Below, piece after piece: positions 20,701 through 29,702 of a stretch of 64,000 bases of DNA. The translations under genes were made by a program, and so were the position numbers. This stretch comes from Asparagopsis taxiformis (taxonomy: Eukaryota > Rhodophyta > Florideophyceae > Bonnemaisoniales > Bonnemaisoniaceae). The stretch's first letter is position 1. Every line of letters begins with the position of its first letter. Under the pieces are notes generated by a model, which did not search any database, was not told the DNA's origin, and saw only the letters and a list, made by a program, of their open reading frames with translations. Location: positions 108,723 to 172,722 of the forward strand of contig JALQPE010001689.1 of assembly GCA_030407315.1 (NCBI GenBank), given 5' to 3'.

Positions 20701-21685
20701 CTTGGGAACATGGGAGGGGGAGCAGGTGCACAAGGACCCTGGGAACCGGCAGCTGTGGAGTCCCATTGTCAATACAGGGGACGATGAAACAGATGAGAAG
20801 AACCGGAATGAGGGGAGGGCTCGCTTCACGTCTACACGCCACTGCCTGGTTGACTATGCAGAGAACGACGAGACGCATATCGACCGGTTCAAGTTTGTGA
20901 CGCGGCGAGCCCTACTGGATGTGTGGTTGGGAATCCTTGTCCGGCTGATAGGGCTGGAGGAGTGCGGTTTACCGGGAGAAAAACTTGTCATGCCGGCATC
21001 TGGGGGACGGTTTTTGATAACGGGAAAGGGGTGTCCTCGGCAGGTCCCACACAATGATTTCCCTGTTCCTCCTCGCGACCGCAAAGATCAACTTCCGGGT
21101 TACTTTGTTATTGCCAACGGAGATGACCCATTCCCTATCTGGGTGTGTCCAGGGTCCCACAAGTACGTCTTTTCCAAAGCGCTGGAATTAGATATGTACG
21201 CCAAGACGATGAAGCTGAAGAAGGTAATCGTTCCGCCACGTTCAGTCTTCATCGGTCACGGCCATGTACAACATGCCGGGGCAGGGCATGTCGACAGAGT
21301 TGTGTCACACACGACAACGAGGTATCACACGTATTTCAGGAATGCGTCGTATCCGATTCCCGACAATGTTTCGTTTGGTTTCATCAGGCGGTTGGGATTC
21401 GAAGAAGAAGTCATCGCCAATGCTCCGCGCCGGTCTGCAAGGCAAAGTCAACCGGCACCTGTCAATGTTCGCCACAAGACAGTTGTTCCCATCCCGGTCA
21501 AGAAAGATGGTAGGCCGAAGACAGGGCAGCTCCGAATGATGCGGATGAAGACGACAGAACCTCGCAAGGATGTAATGCACACACCGAGTGTGGCCCCGGT
21601 AGTGCCTCTTCTGCCGGGACAACCTGGATATCTAGTTCACTATCATAGTGAGGACGAAGAGGAAGAACAGTTTTCCGACGGCTAG
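17753..21685 (+). CDS. ParB/Srx-like domain fused to a 2-oxoglutarate/Fe(II) dioxygenase-like domain, 1310 aa
   Basis: Residues 1-220 are low-complexity with three GGTKHPAR-type repeats. About 240-460 resembles the ParB/Srx fold: VTVIDGLHRLNAMH (D324-R328) matches its signature DGxHR loop, followed by a helical segment with LTERSLVRIL. A Lys/Arg-rich patch (about 605-650) and a Glu/Asp-rich linker follow. About 870-1210 looks like a PhyH-type double-stranded beta-helix oxygenase: H1100-N-D1102 (metal HxD), FPIWVCPGSHKY, FIGHGHVQHAGAGH (distal His about H1174) and SHTTTRYHTYF (candidate 2OG-binding Arg, about R1191). Oxidation of a DNA base or protein residue would fit but is not shown. The start is the first ATG of the frame, in good context (ACAACCATGG). 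One uninterrupted frame. Its neighbours are the methyltransferase-SET gene on the left and repeat array B on the right. Confidence 0.75.
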   Translation: MADTHFSSLFSTVCGDQVSASAESRGLKRGVDVDLFADVDGAAVHIGTASVSTAGGDVGLPRTLHNHKLPETDEADYIVVRNIATKDKFKDLPFPYMFDGAEGPPETMGGAYAAAFYPWDTRMMRPAAEDGSSDIRTPAAASNFNAATNQASSGRMPSTGPAGEITGSGGTKHPARSVPVSGGTKRPARSARASSGGTKHPARSNVTEATTQDVTEVDDEPEVAESIREQQGTQIMVPKFVTSDYVGEGATVLVRQLVEPAVTLRDVKEDHVEDLRNNMLAVGYVSSSRITVTVLRSQNTHLSADTRLFQNGKFHANANVTVIDGLHRLNAMHSIADDFTRLTRMHRTKLPQEANRLRWVTQPLDVYYLRRKDDSDLQPHEIIHKSAESNHTTGTQLTERSLVRILSSIQQFIRTIAVANNVENAGDLRESDVIRTLFEAQFMGMMNSTNTARRWTRLAIATLKHPVLDDVLRELNNSERRNEIGITHLDHKIVRELLEENFVFVLRGLSEYLNPAHGGRPDGRFDVNDFYTYVRRVTAIANSLYAAFGRPKSIMRKSFLSTEMAIGSVKQPKELQWHLTNAIAMYRGDDRSSEVRMRRRTTRLQDLETNLKEFFNPTLKKKTKARRKRRPSAANVRLTHKKQRNVEHEPASHGIRRRSQRLRSTGSTRLEEEEPVVVQQSAGEEEQAVVDKPTDQQQATASGDEVDEDSARSPDSAVEIVPQDNQRAGATPSNQESVHTASDEEDKQGADEGQVESKGVREVTITFTVPEGVEVDEDGYIVRDSPSEDDLLFDDRMPSLPDDFEDRAEGHHLAQRPADVIASVRVGCLPPIELRLLLESVEIDEEGREVRYLKQVAMDPVFEGLHIPEEHRARVLFEIDHVYPMFFAAWKMAAKAMCEPTSTFLPSRLDFAQVARMSTSWKDSYEAGTGMAYFHNCRTEINERGYTVMHNFADVSYLDASDKFPFDLGLMEEIPNQELFRYFLGTWEGEQVHKDPGNRQLWSPIVNTGDDETDEKNRNEGRARFTSTRHCLVDYAENDETHIDRFKFVTRRALLDVWLGILVRLIGLEECGLPGEKLVMPASGGRFLITGKGCPRQVPHNDFPVPPRDRKDQLPGYFVIANGDDPFPIWVCPGSHKYVFSKALELDMYAKTMKLKKVIVPPRSVFIGHGHVQHAGAGHVDRVVSHTTTRYHTYFRNASYPIPDNVSFGFIRRLGFEEEVIANAPRRSARQSQPAPVNVRHKTVVPIPVKKDGRPKTGQLRMMRMKTTEPRKDVMHTPSVAPVVPLLPGQPGYLVHYHSEDEEEEQFSDG

Positions 21686-21956
21686 ATATCTTAACAACAA
21701 CTACTTTAGCAAACAATTATCGAGAATATAATCATCTCCTTTATCACTTTCAATCTATGAACCTACTATAATGCACTTCCGTTCCATGCTTTCAAACTAG
21801 ATTGTCCATTCCCTAGTGGGTTGGAGCATGATTCCAGGACGATTCCCTCACATCTCTAGACTCGATGGTCTATGCTAGAAATAGCAGAACAATTGGGTTT
21901 ATACGTGCTTCATCGCCAACTTGCTTCTGGTAATGGCTGGACGTGCACGATACACG

Positions 21957-23880
21957 ATCACCTGAAATGGACGTCCGGTGGATGTCCAACTCAGATGCAT
22001 TCCTGGCCGGCCCAGAAATTCTACAATTTCGGGCACAAAAAAATATTGCAAAAAACATCGATTTGGGCGGTCGATTGTGCCGTACGGCACACCCCCATCT
22101 CAAAAACATGTTCACATGTGCATGTTTTTGAGAATAGCCCAAATTTTAATTCAAATCAGGGTGTCTAATTTGGCCACAACGGCCCCAGGCACCGGAACCG
22201 CCGCCCCGAGCGGGGTCATCACTGGCTTCTGTAAGCACTAACTGTAAGGCTAAATGGCGCCTAACGATGGGTCGATTCCAGGCTTCAAGCCTAAGTTATG
22301 CTAGGGTGACATCGTTTCCCCTGTTCCATCATGGTCCTGCCTTACTCCTCCACGACAAACACTACTCACCCATCACGTTACTCGTATTCCGTGCACTTTG
22401 TATGAGTAGTGAACTCGCCTGCTTAGTTGCTGCAATGCGTGGATGTAGGCAGCACACGACCAACCTGAAATGGACGTCCGGTGGATGTCCATCTCAGATG
22501 CACTGCTGGCCAGCCCAGAAATTCTACAATTTCGGGCACAAAAAATCTTGCAAAAATCAACGATTTGGGCGGGTCGATTGTGCCGTACGGCACACCCCCA
22601 TCTCAAAAACATGTTCACATGTGCATGTTTTTGAGAATAGCCCAAATTTTAATTCAAATCAGGGTGTCTAATTTGGCCACAACGGCCCCAGGCACCGGCC
22701 ACCGGCCCCGATCGGGGCTATCACTGGCTTCTGTAAGCACCAACTGTAAGGCTAAATGGCGTCTGACGAAGGGTCAATTTCAGGCTCAATACGCCAGGGA
22801 CAGGTCTTGGTCCTTGTTCCATCATGGTCCCGCCCCGCTCTCTCACGACCAACCTGAAATGGACGTCCGGTGGATGTCCAGCTCGATTGCATTGCTGGCC
22901 AGCCCAGAAATTCTAAAATTTCGGGCACAGAAAAATATTGCAAAAAACATCGATTTGGGCGGTCGATTGTGCCGTACGGCACACCCCCATCTCAAAAACA
23001 TGTTCACATGTGCATGTTTTTGAGAATAGCCCAAATTTTAATTCAAATCAGGGTGTCTAATTTGGCCACAACGGCCCCAGGAACCGACCGCCGCCCCGAG
23101 CGGGGTCATCACTGGCTTCTGTAAGCACTAACTGTGAGGCTAAATGGCGCCGAAAGATGGGTCGATTCCAGGCTTCAAGCCTAAGTTATGCTAGGTACGC
23201 ATCTTCTTCCGTGTTTCATAATGGTCCCGCCTTACTCCCTCAACACAAACACTACTCACCTATCACGTTACTCATATTCCGTGTACTTTGTATTAGTAGT
23301 GAACCCGCTGGCTTAGTTTCTGCAATGCGTGGATGTAGGCAGCACACGACCAACCTGAAATGGACGTCCGGTGGATGTCCAGCTCAGATGCACTGCTGGC
23401 CAGCCCAGAAATTCTAAAATTTCGGGCACAAAAAATCTTGCAAAAATCAACGATTTGGGCGGTCGATTGTGCCGTACGGCACACCCCCATCTCAAAAACA
23501 TGTTCACATGTGCATGTTTTTGAGAATAGCCCAAATTTTAATTCAAATCAGGGTGTCTAATTTGGCCACAACGGCCCCAGGAACCGACCGCCGGCCCCGA
23601 TCGGGGCTATCACTGGCGTCTGTAAGCACCAACTGTAAGCCGGAGCCGGCTGCCGCCCCGATCGGGGCTATCACTGGCTTCTATTAGCACCAACTGTAAG
23701 CCAAAATCGCGTCTCACGAAGGGTCGATTTCAGGCTCAACACGTCAGGGAAAGGTCTTGGTCCTTGTTTCATCATGGTCCCGCCCCACCCTCTCGCGACC
23801 AACCTGAAATGGACGTCCGGTGGATGTCCAGCTCGATTGCATTGCTGGCCAGCCCAGAAATTCTAAAATTTCCGAAAAAT
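21957..23880 (-). repeat. Palindrome-rich dispersed repeat array B, four full reverse copies plus a partial one
   Basis: Unit marks (GGACGTCCGGTGGATGTCC) lie near 21969, 22474, 22863, 23364 and 23816, so spacings alternate between about 390 and 500 bp. The palindrome GTGCCGTACGGCAC is at 22077-22090, 22580-22593, 22969-22982 and 23469-23482. The last unit breaks off at about 23875, before the palindrome. Units differ by scattered substitutions, yet the 14-bp palindrome is unchanged in all. Confidence 0.95.
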
Positions 23881-25204
23881 CAATTTGGTGGCCCAGCATC
23901 TCCTGTGCCGAAAATTCCCGCACTCAGTTCTGATATACGTCTAGACGTGTTTCCCACTTGTACGCATCAGGGAAGGCGTCACGGAAGGTTGACACTACGC
24001 TACTTGTGTACCGCGTCGTCTGAAATAGCGAGTAGTGTTTGTTGTATAGTTGTGGAGTATGCGTCTAGTGGTTTGTAAAGCTTGCAGAACGGGATAGGGA
24101 TGTGGGTGGCCCTATTTTATGAATACATGAGTACCAATATTCAGGGTTGACAAAGCGGAAAGGCATAGGCTCATACATGTTTGAGATTGCATAGTAGAGA
24201 AAATATTTTCATCGAAATTTACATGGAGCTGATGGAGGTTTTAAGGATGAGGTATGAGAGGAAGAAAATTCTTCTGTGGTATGAGGATGTGTTCTGTGGG
24301 GGGATGGAATCTTGGGATGGTACAGGGGGAGGTGGAAATGTACGGAGTGCGGGTTTAGAATGGATTGTGATTCGGAGAGGAGTGCCGACAAGCATATTAT
24401 GGGGATTGGGGAGACGCTGCGGGGTGTTGGGGTAGTGAGGGCGGAGGAGGTGTTTAGGTGGGACCGTAGGAGGGTGCGGTTGAAGGCGCCGAGAGGAGGG
24501 GTTTTTAGGAAAGTGAGGAGAAAGAAGGGGAGGGGGTGGCGTCTGTTCTGGCTGTGGTGAGTGGGGATGTGATGGAGAAGAAGGGGGTTATTGTATTTGG
24601 GGAGGGAGGGGAGTGGGAGGAAGGGTGCGAAGTGGGGGGTTGATATGTGTTTCAGAGCGGGGAGGTTTCTGGGGATACGGCGGGGGAGCCACCCCGCAGT
24701 GCGGGAGCGTGGGCCGGTGGTGGTGGTGTATACGGTATCGAAGATGCGGATGGCGTGGGGGCATGGAGCAGCTGAGGGAGGGAGGGGTGGAGCAGGTCGG
24801 GTACGGGATGGGGAGTGAGAGGTTTTGGAAGAGTAAGCTGCAGGGGAAGTTTGTGTAGAGGGCGAAGGAGAGGGGTTGAGGGTAGAGGAGAGAGGGTACT
24901 GAAGAACAATACGTTTCAAAGGTGATGGGGGAGAGCATGGTCGAGGAGATAGGGGGTGTTTTGCCCTATTCTGAGGTAGTATGAGGACTGGTTATACGAA
25001 ATCTGTACGGTAGAGCAGAAAAGTAGGTATGGAATGGAGGTGTGCACCGTGGAAGCGGGGATAGGTATCTGAAAATGCGTGCTAGAGTGGTATTGGGGGT
25101 GTTTGAGGTACAGTACGGGGGAGGTGAGCACCAACAGGAAGGGGGTGTGAGCGAGAGGATGAAAAAATTAAAGACGAAATTGGAGTCGACCGACAAGGAA
25201 AAAT
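23881..25204. other. No gene recognised; strand-biased purine-rich stretch
   Basis: From about 24180 to 25190 the plus strand is markedly G-rich and pyrimidine-poor. The long minus-strand frame here (24209-24919) is a run of Pro/Ser/Thr/His with no domain. A short plus-strand frame has a CTECGF Cys pair but no second zinc-binding half. I see no RNA gene. Confidence 0.6.
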
Positions 25205-25525
25205 AGAGTGGTCGCCGTGATGGATGCGGACATCCATGTCGAGCACGGCGGCAGAAATTTCTGGGGTCGAAATTTTTGAATTTCTGAACCGGCGCCCGTC
25301 CTAGGTGGACATAGACATGGCGGAAGTCCATCCCGAGGGGGACATCCGTGGTACTAGAAACAATGAATGTCGCCCTAGTAATACTAGACGTACTAGACCG
25401 CATGGACGTCCGGTTCTAGGCGGACATCCAAAAATACTGGAGAACATGGACGTCCGCCTAGTAATACTAGGTGTACTAGAGGTTGTGGACGTCCGCGTCC
25501 ATTTCCGAGAACACAGACGTTGCGA
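25205..25525. repeat. Block of nested GGACATCC/GGACGTCC inverted repeats
   Basis: Many short inverted repeats built on GGACGTCC, GGACATCC and CTAGTAATACTAG, including CATGGACGTCCGGTTCTAGG. The words match those at 2276-2440 and the ends of the dispersed repeat (ATGGACGTCCGGTGG), which suggests related small non-autonomous elements. Confidence 0.55.
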
Positions 25526-26310
25526 TTCCGACCATTTTTAACTCCAATTTTTTTCAATTTTTCATATTCGCTTCTAATTACCCATTATAGCTCCCAATCA
25601 CACGTGTGTAGTACTCCATTTCGTGATTGGTAGTTCAGATTAATTTCGCTGATCCTCAGCCACTTCCCTCTCGAGAGTATATATAGTTTCTCTGGCTACG
25701 ACCCTTACGCCGGCGTACGGGTGCTTTCAAACGGACCCGTTCGCACACACCGGATCCCTATGCAAAGCGCGACGAACCAAACGGGTCTGGTTCGTCGCGT
25801 TTGGCGTACGGATCTGGTGTGTGCGAACGGGCATAGGGGTAGTTCAAAATCGATCTTGGTAAGTAGAAGAATTCCGGTTGTTTCTAGATTTACTCGAGCA
25901 AAACTCAATCCGGCATGTCAACCAGCCCGGATTGCGATTCCGACCATTTCTAACTCCAATTTTTTCTTCATATTCGCGTCCAATTACCCATTATAGCTCC
26001 CGATCAAACTACATTTCGTGATTGGTAATTCAGACTAATTTTGTGGATCCTCTACCACTTCCCTCTACAGATTGTATAGTGAATGACAGGTACTACTGCG
26101 GCAAGGTCCCATACGTAAATTGAGTCTCTGGCTACAACGAACCCTATGCCCGCTCGCATGCACCCGATCCATATGCGAAGCGGGACGAACCAGACGGGTC
26201 TGGTTCGTCTCTTTTTGCATACGGATCGGGTGCATGCGAGCGGGCGTAAGGGTCGTTCAAAATCGATCTTGGTAACCGGCAGAATTCCGGTTCTACGGAT
26301 TCGTATGCAT
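25518..26310 (+). repeat. Tandem duplication (~410 bp units), each with a TATA-like site and a long hairpin
   Basis: Unit one (about 25518-25930) and unit two (about 25931-26310) align throughout: CGATTCCGACCATTT, ACCCATTATAGCTCC, TTTCGTGATTGGTA, CACTTCCCTCT, TCTCTGGCTAC, then a hairpin, then GTTCAAAATCGATCTTGGTA. Hairpin one has arms 25736-25779 and 25788-25831 (44 nt, 5 mismatches, 8-nt loop). Hairpin two has arms 26142-26195 and 26198-26252. Both share the apex GACGAACCA...TGGTTCGTC. TATATATAG lies at 25678-25686, 50 nt before hairpin one. No protein is encoded. Confidence 0.8.
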
Positions 26311-26327
26311 ACGCGGTTGAAGTATTA

Positions 26328-26419
26328 GCATTCCAATACTTCAGGTGCTTACGCCCCAAAGCATGACAGACTATAGTCTGTCATGTTTGGGGGCGTACGC
26401 ACCTGAAGTATTGGAATGC
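26328..26419. repeat. 92-bp near-perfect palindrome, no loop
   Basis: The 46-nt arms (26328-26373, 26374-26419) differ at only three positions. The apex CATGACAGACTA/TAGTCTGTCATG is exact. The arm sequence is unrelated to the two hairpins just upstream. Confidence 0.9.
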
Positions 26420-27900
26420 CAATCTGCAGATATGAAGATTATGACCGCGACGCCAAACCATTTCCTGACCTTCTGTACAATGTCAATCCCTCCACTCTTC
26501 ATTGTAATTCCCGCGTTCACTACGGCCCCATCGCCCAATTGACCTCCCTTCCAGCACTACCATACTATACTACCTATCAATTATTTCCTACCTTTCATCT
26601 TCTCACCTACCTCAACATAGGAAATTTCCCTCGTCCACAGCAACGCCAGAGTATATTCCAAGAAACAATTTCATACATGCACCTAGCCTACAAGTAGCTC
26701 ACCTTAAGACATTGCCCATGCGTAAGTTCATTTCCATCATGTCCCAAATTACACCTACTGTAATGGAACCACCAAAACCAGTGAAACCAGCCTCCCAAAC
26801 CAGTCCATGCACTGGTTTAAACCACCCTCCGTACTGTACCCGTCGCTGGTTTGCCATTCCCGTCATTCCATAGCTGAAATTAGTAATTTCAATGGTTTTT
26901 TTTCCACCCACCGCCGGCCGCCAGCGTATGGACGGGCGCAAATCTAAAACCATCAAAAAAGTCATGCCCAACTACAGTACAGAACCAGCCTTTCAGCCTG
27001 GCCTGGCCAATGCTTTTCTCTGGTTTTTTTCCATCCCATTTCTCTACTGTATCCAGCCACGTCGCGTGGTTTTTTTCCAGTAAAATTTACAAATTTTGCT
27101 CTGGCCGGCTATTCCATCCAAATCTACTGGTTCAAACCAGTGAAATCAATGGTTTTCTCAAAAATTGCTCATGCTGTGTCTCCGTATCCGTCGGAAAACA
27201 AAGCAACAAAAATTACGCTCTGGAAGTGGTATAGATGGTATGTCACCACATTTCACGCCACTAACCCATTATTCTATTCGTTTTCTCAGGTTTCCAGTCG
27301 GTGAGTTTTCCACTTCTCCTTTCATTTATCTTTCTCTCTTACCACTTCTCCACTACTTTTCTTTTCTGCCTGTGAGTACATATCTCAATTTGGGATGCAA
27401 TGGTATTCGTTAAGGTACGTTAGTCTCCTGGTAACCATCAGTTTCCCTCTCCAATTCAACGTCACTAACTTGTTTCCTTTCACTGCATCACTTTTTTCTT
27501 CTTCTCTTCATTTCCTAGCTTATTCATGCAGCTCAATCCGTTGATAGATTTGTAGACTTTTCTAGTATTTTTAGTTTTACTCTTCAGAATAGTGTTAGTT
27601 GTAGTAGCACTTTCAACATAGGGATTGTTTACTCTCAATGTAGCCTGCGCTAATAAACAAATCCAGAGTGAAGCTTCCCATATTGCACCCTCTTAGATTG
27701 CTACTTATCCTACCGCTTGTACCTCTCTCTAGCTCATAGTCACTACGAAATAAAAATTCCTAGCCGTACAATTGTATCCATTCCCACGTAAATACCGTCC
27801 ATGCTCCAACCTCGTAGCACTAGAACTGCCTCCCTCTACCCCGAAAAGATGCCCACGACAGCATGACGCTCCATCTCATCCACCACTCCCAGACACTGAA
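26420..27900. repeat. Intergenic stretch with scattered AACCAGT/ACTGGTT inverted repeats
   Basis: Between about 26770 and 27160 the words AACCAGT and ACTGGTT recur in inverted pairs (for example CTGGTTCAAACCAG near 27125), along with runs of GGTTTTTTTCCA. They look like the remains of a small inverted-repeat element. The rest (27160-27900) is T- and C-rich with no gene that I can support. Confidence 0.4.
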
Positions 27901-28395
27901 TTTTACTATATCAGGACACTGCTTTTACTATCTCCAGGTGCTGCCCAGGACAGTGAAAATCACTGTCTCCAGGTACTGCCCAGGACAGTGAAAATTACTG
28001 TCTCCAGGTGCTGCCTGCAGCAAGGCCGCGCACTGTCTGCTCATCCTATCTGAGACAGTGCACCGTGCTGGTTTCATCTGTTGTCCCAGGCAACGTATTT
28101 CACTATCCGGCCATGTTGCGTTGGCCAATACGAAACACTATCCGCCAACACTGCCCAGTGCAGTAGATTACATCGTATCCAACTATTGAATAAATCATTA
28201 TTTTTATTGTCTCCATTCACTGCCTCAGACAGTACGGTGAGACAGTGTTTTTTACTGTCTGCAGAAAGTGTTCCGTACTGTCTGCCAGACAGTGCAAATC
28301 ACTGTCTCCAAGTGTGGCATTAATTTTTACTTTCCGCACAGTGTTTTTTACTGTCTCAGACAGTAAAAAACACTGTCTCACCGTATTGTCTGAGG
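27900..28395. repeat. CACTGTCT/AGACAGTG repeat field with nested palindromes
   Basis: GACAGTGAAAATCACTGTCT-type hairpins repeat from about 27950 to 28020. Arms 28223-28260 and 28358-28395 are a 38-bp inverted repeat with one mismatch. Inside the right part, 28339-28375 is a perfect palindrome with 18-bp arms and a 1-nt loop. The field seems built by repeated inverted duplication of one short word. Confidence 0.8.
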
Positions 28396-28738
28396 CCCCC
28401 TTTTCAACACAGTAGTGTGAAGTGCCAAGGGCAAACCCTGGATCAGCTACGAACTGGTACCGGGAAGGTGCCAAGTACTATAGCCAAGGGAGGAGGCGGT
28501 TGACACAGACAATGGGAGCAAAATGACAACCGCACTTCCGGTAACCTTACAATCTAAGGACTCGGAAATTGGCTGTCGAATGAATAGTAGGTTACAGCTC
28601 GGCGAATAACCCTAAATGTCCTTCTACTTTTGTCAATGAATAGGCAAAATACTTGTACAGTAAGGTGGTTGGAAAACGCTATATGAGTGGCGTGGTCCAC
28701 ACAGTGTCAGTGTCTTGTACATCAGTGTTAGTGTACAT

Positions 28739-29400
28739 TACAGTGTGTCACTTGTTCCACGTGTTCCTTTGCCAGTTGTAGGACCAGCCGGGATGGTAGT
28801 CGCTAAGGGGAGTTCTAGAATTGCTAGCCGGGTCAGGGCGAGGTGGACCAGATCGCGCTGGTGAACTTGTGTTTCGCGCGTCGCTCGTTCGCGGTGGCAG
28901 CCAGGTGGTACAATGGCGGAACGCGCAGGGATTAATCGCAACACGGGATTCGCGGGCCGTTGCAAGCCGTGATCTAAGGGGGAGGTCACCGAGTAAACTC
29001 GAGAGCACAACGCAATCCACACAGGGGTCGTAAATCCATGGCCCAGTGGTATGCAACGCAGTTCGACGATCGGTATACGCGGCGCACGCACACGCACGTC
29101 GGCGATCGTGAGCAATCCGCACGCAAATTAGTAGCGCAATCGGTCCTCACGACGTGCTAGACGCTTAACTCGAAGCTGCGAAATTGCAGACCTCTTATTG
29201 GTAAGGTGAGAAGCAAAAAGACCATTAGTAGCTAACTACCCAGGAAAGGTTGTCCTTTTGCGGCCGGCCGGTGCCCGCGTGCTTGCACGCGAAAAGGGAA
29301 CTATTTGGGAAAAGACTTTCGTCATAAAAAACCCAAAAGGGGAAAATAAAGGGAATTCGTAACAGGGGCTACTCGTGGCGCCGACCTTGCAGTTTCGTGG
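28739..29400 (+). mobile_element. Possible LTR plus primer-binding site of a decayed LTR element
   Basis: A stretch beginning TGTGTCACTTG and ending GTAACA (about 29369) is followed 18 nt later by TGGCGCCGACC, which resembles the primer-binding sites used by many LTR elements. No second LTR, gag or pol is nearby and no target duplication was found. Open frames across 28738-29122 have no recognisable domain. Tentative. Confidence 0.25.
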
Positions 29401-29702
29401 CAACGTTCACGCGCACACGTGCGCGCAGACGCACCGTGACACGTAATCGTAACGCCACGCATACGCTCGCTTACTAACTAACCCAGGCTGATGCATGCAG
29501 ACTGAACGCAACGCAACGCACACTCGCATCGATTCCGTCGACGAACTTAAAACAACTTAAATAGCACCACACCAGTGATTCACTGAAAATATTCCAAATA
29601 GGGTAATTTGAGGTTTCCAAAAATATGTTACAAATTATTGGTGTTTCACCATGAGAGGCTGTCCGCCACGTGGCATTTCACCATAGAAATGACGAGATCC
29701 TG
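29401..29702. other. No gene recognised
   Basis: Short sequence between the possible LTR fragment and the decayed Tc1/mariner-like gene. It contains GCGCACACGTGCGC-type alternating runs near 29412 but no feature that I can name. Confidence 0.5.

Noticed and set aside
24209..24919. 236-aa minus-strand frame rich in Pro, Ser, Thr and His
   Set aside because: Product of a strand-biased purine-rich stretch; low complexity, no domain, several shifted frames are equally open.
28738..29122. Two overlapping minus-strand frames of about 125 aa
   Set aside because: GC-rich sequence within a possible LTR; no motif and two frames equally open.
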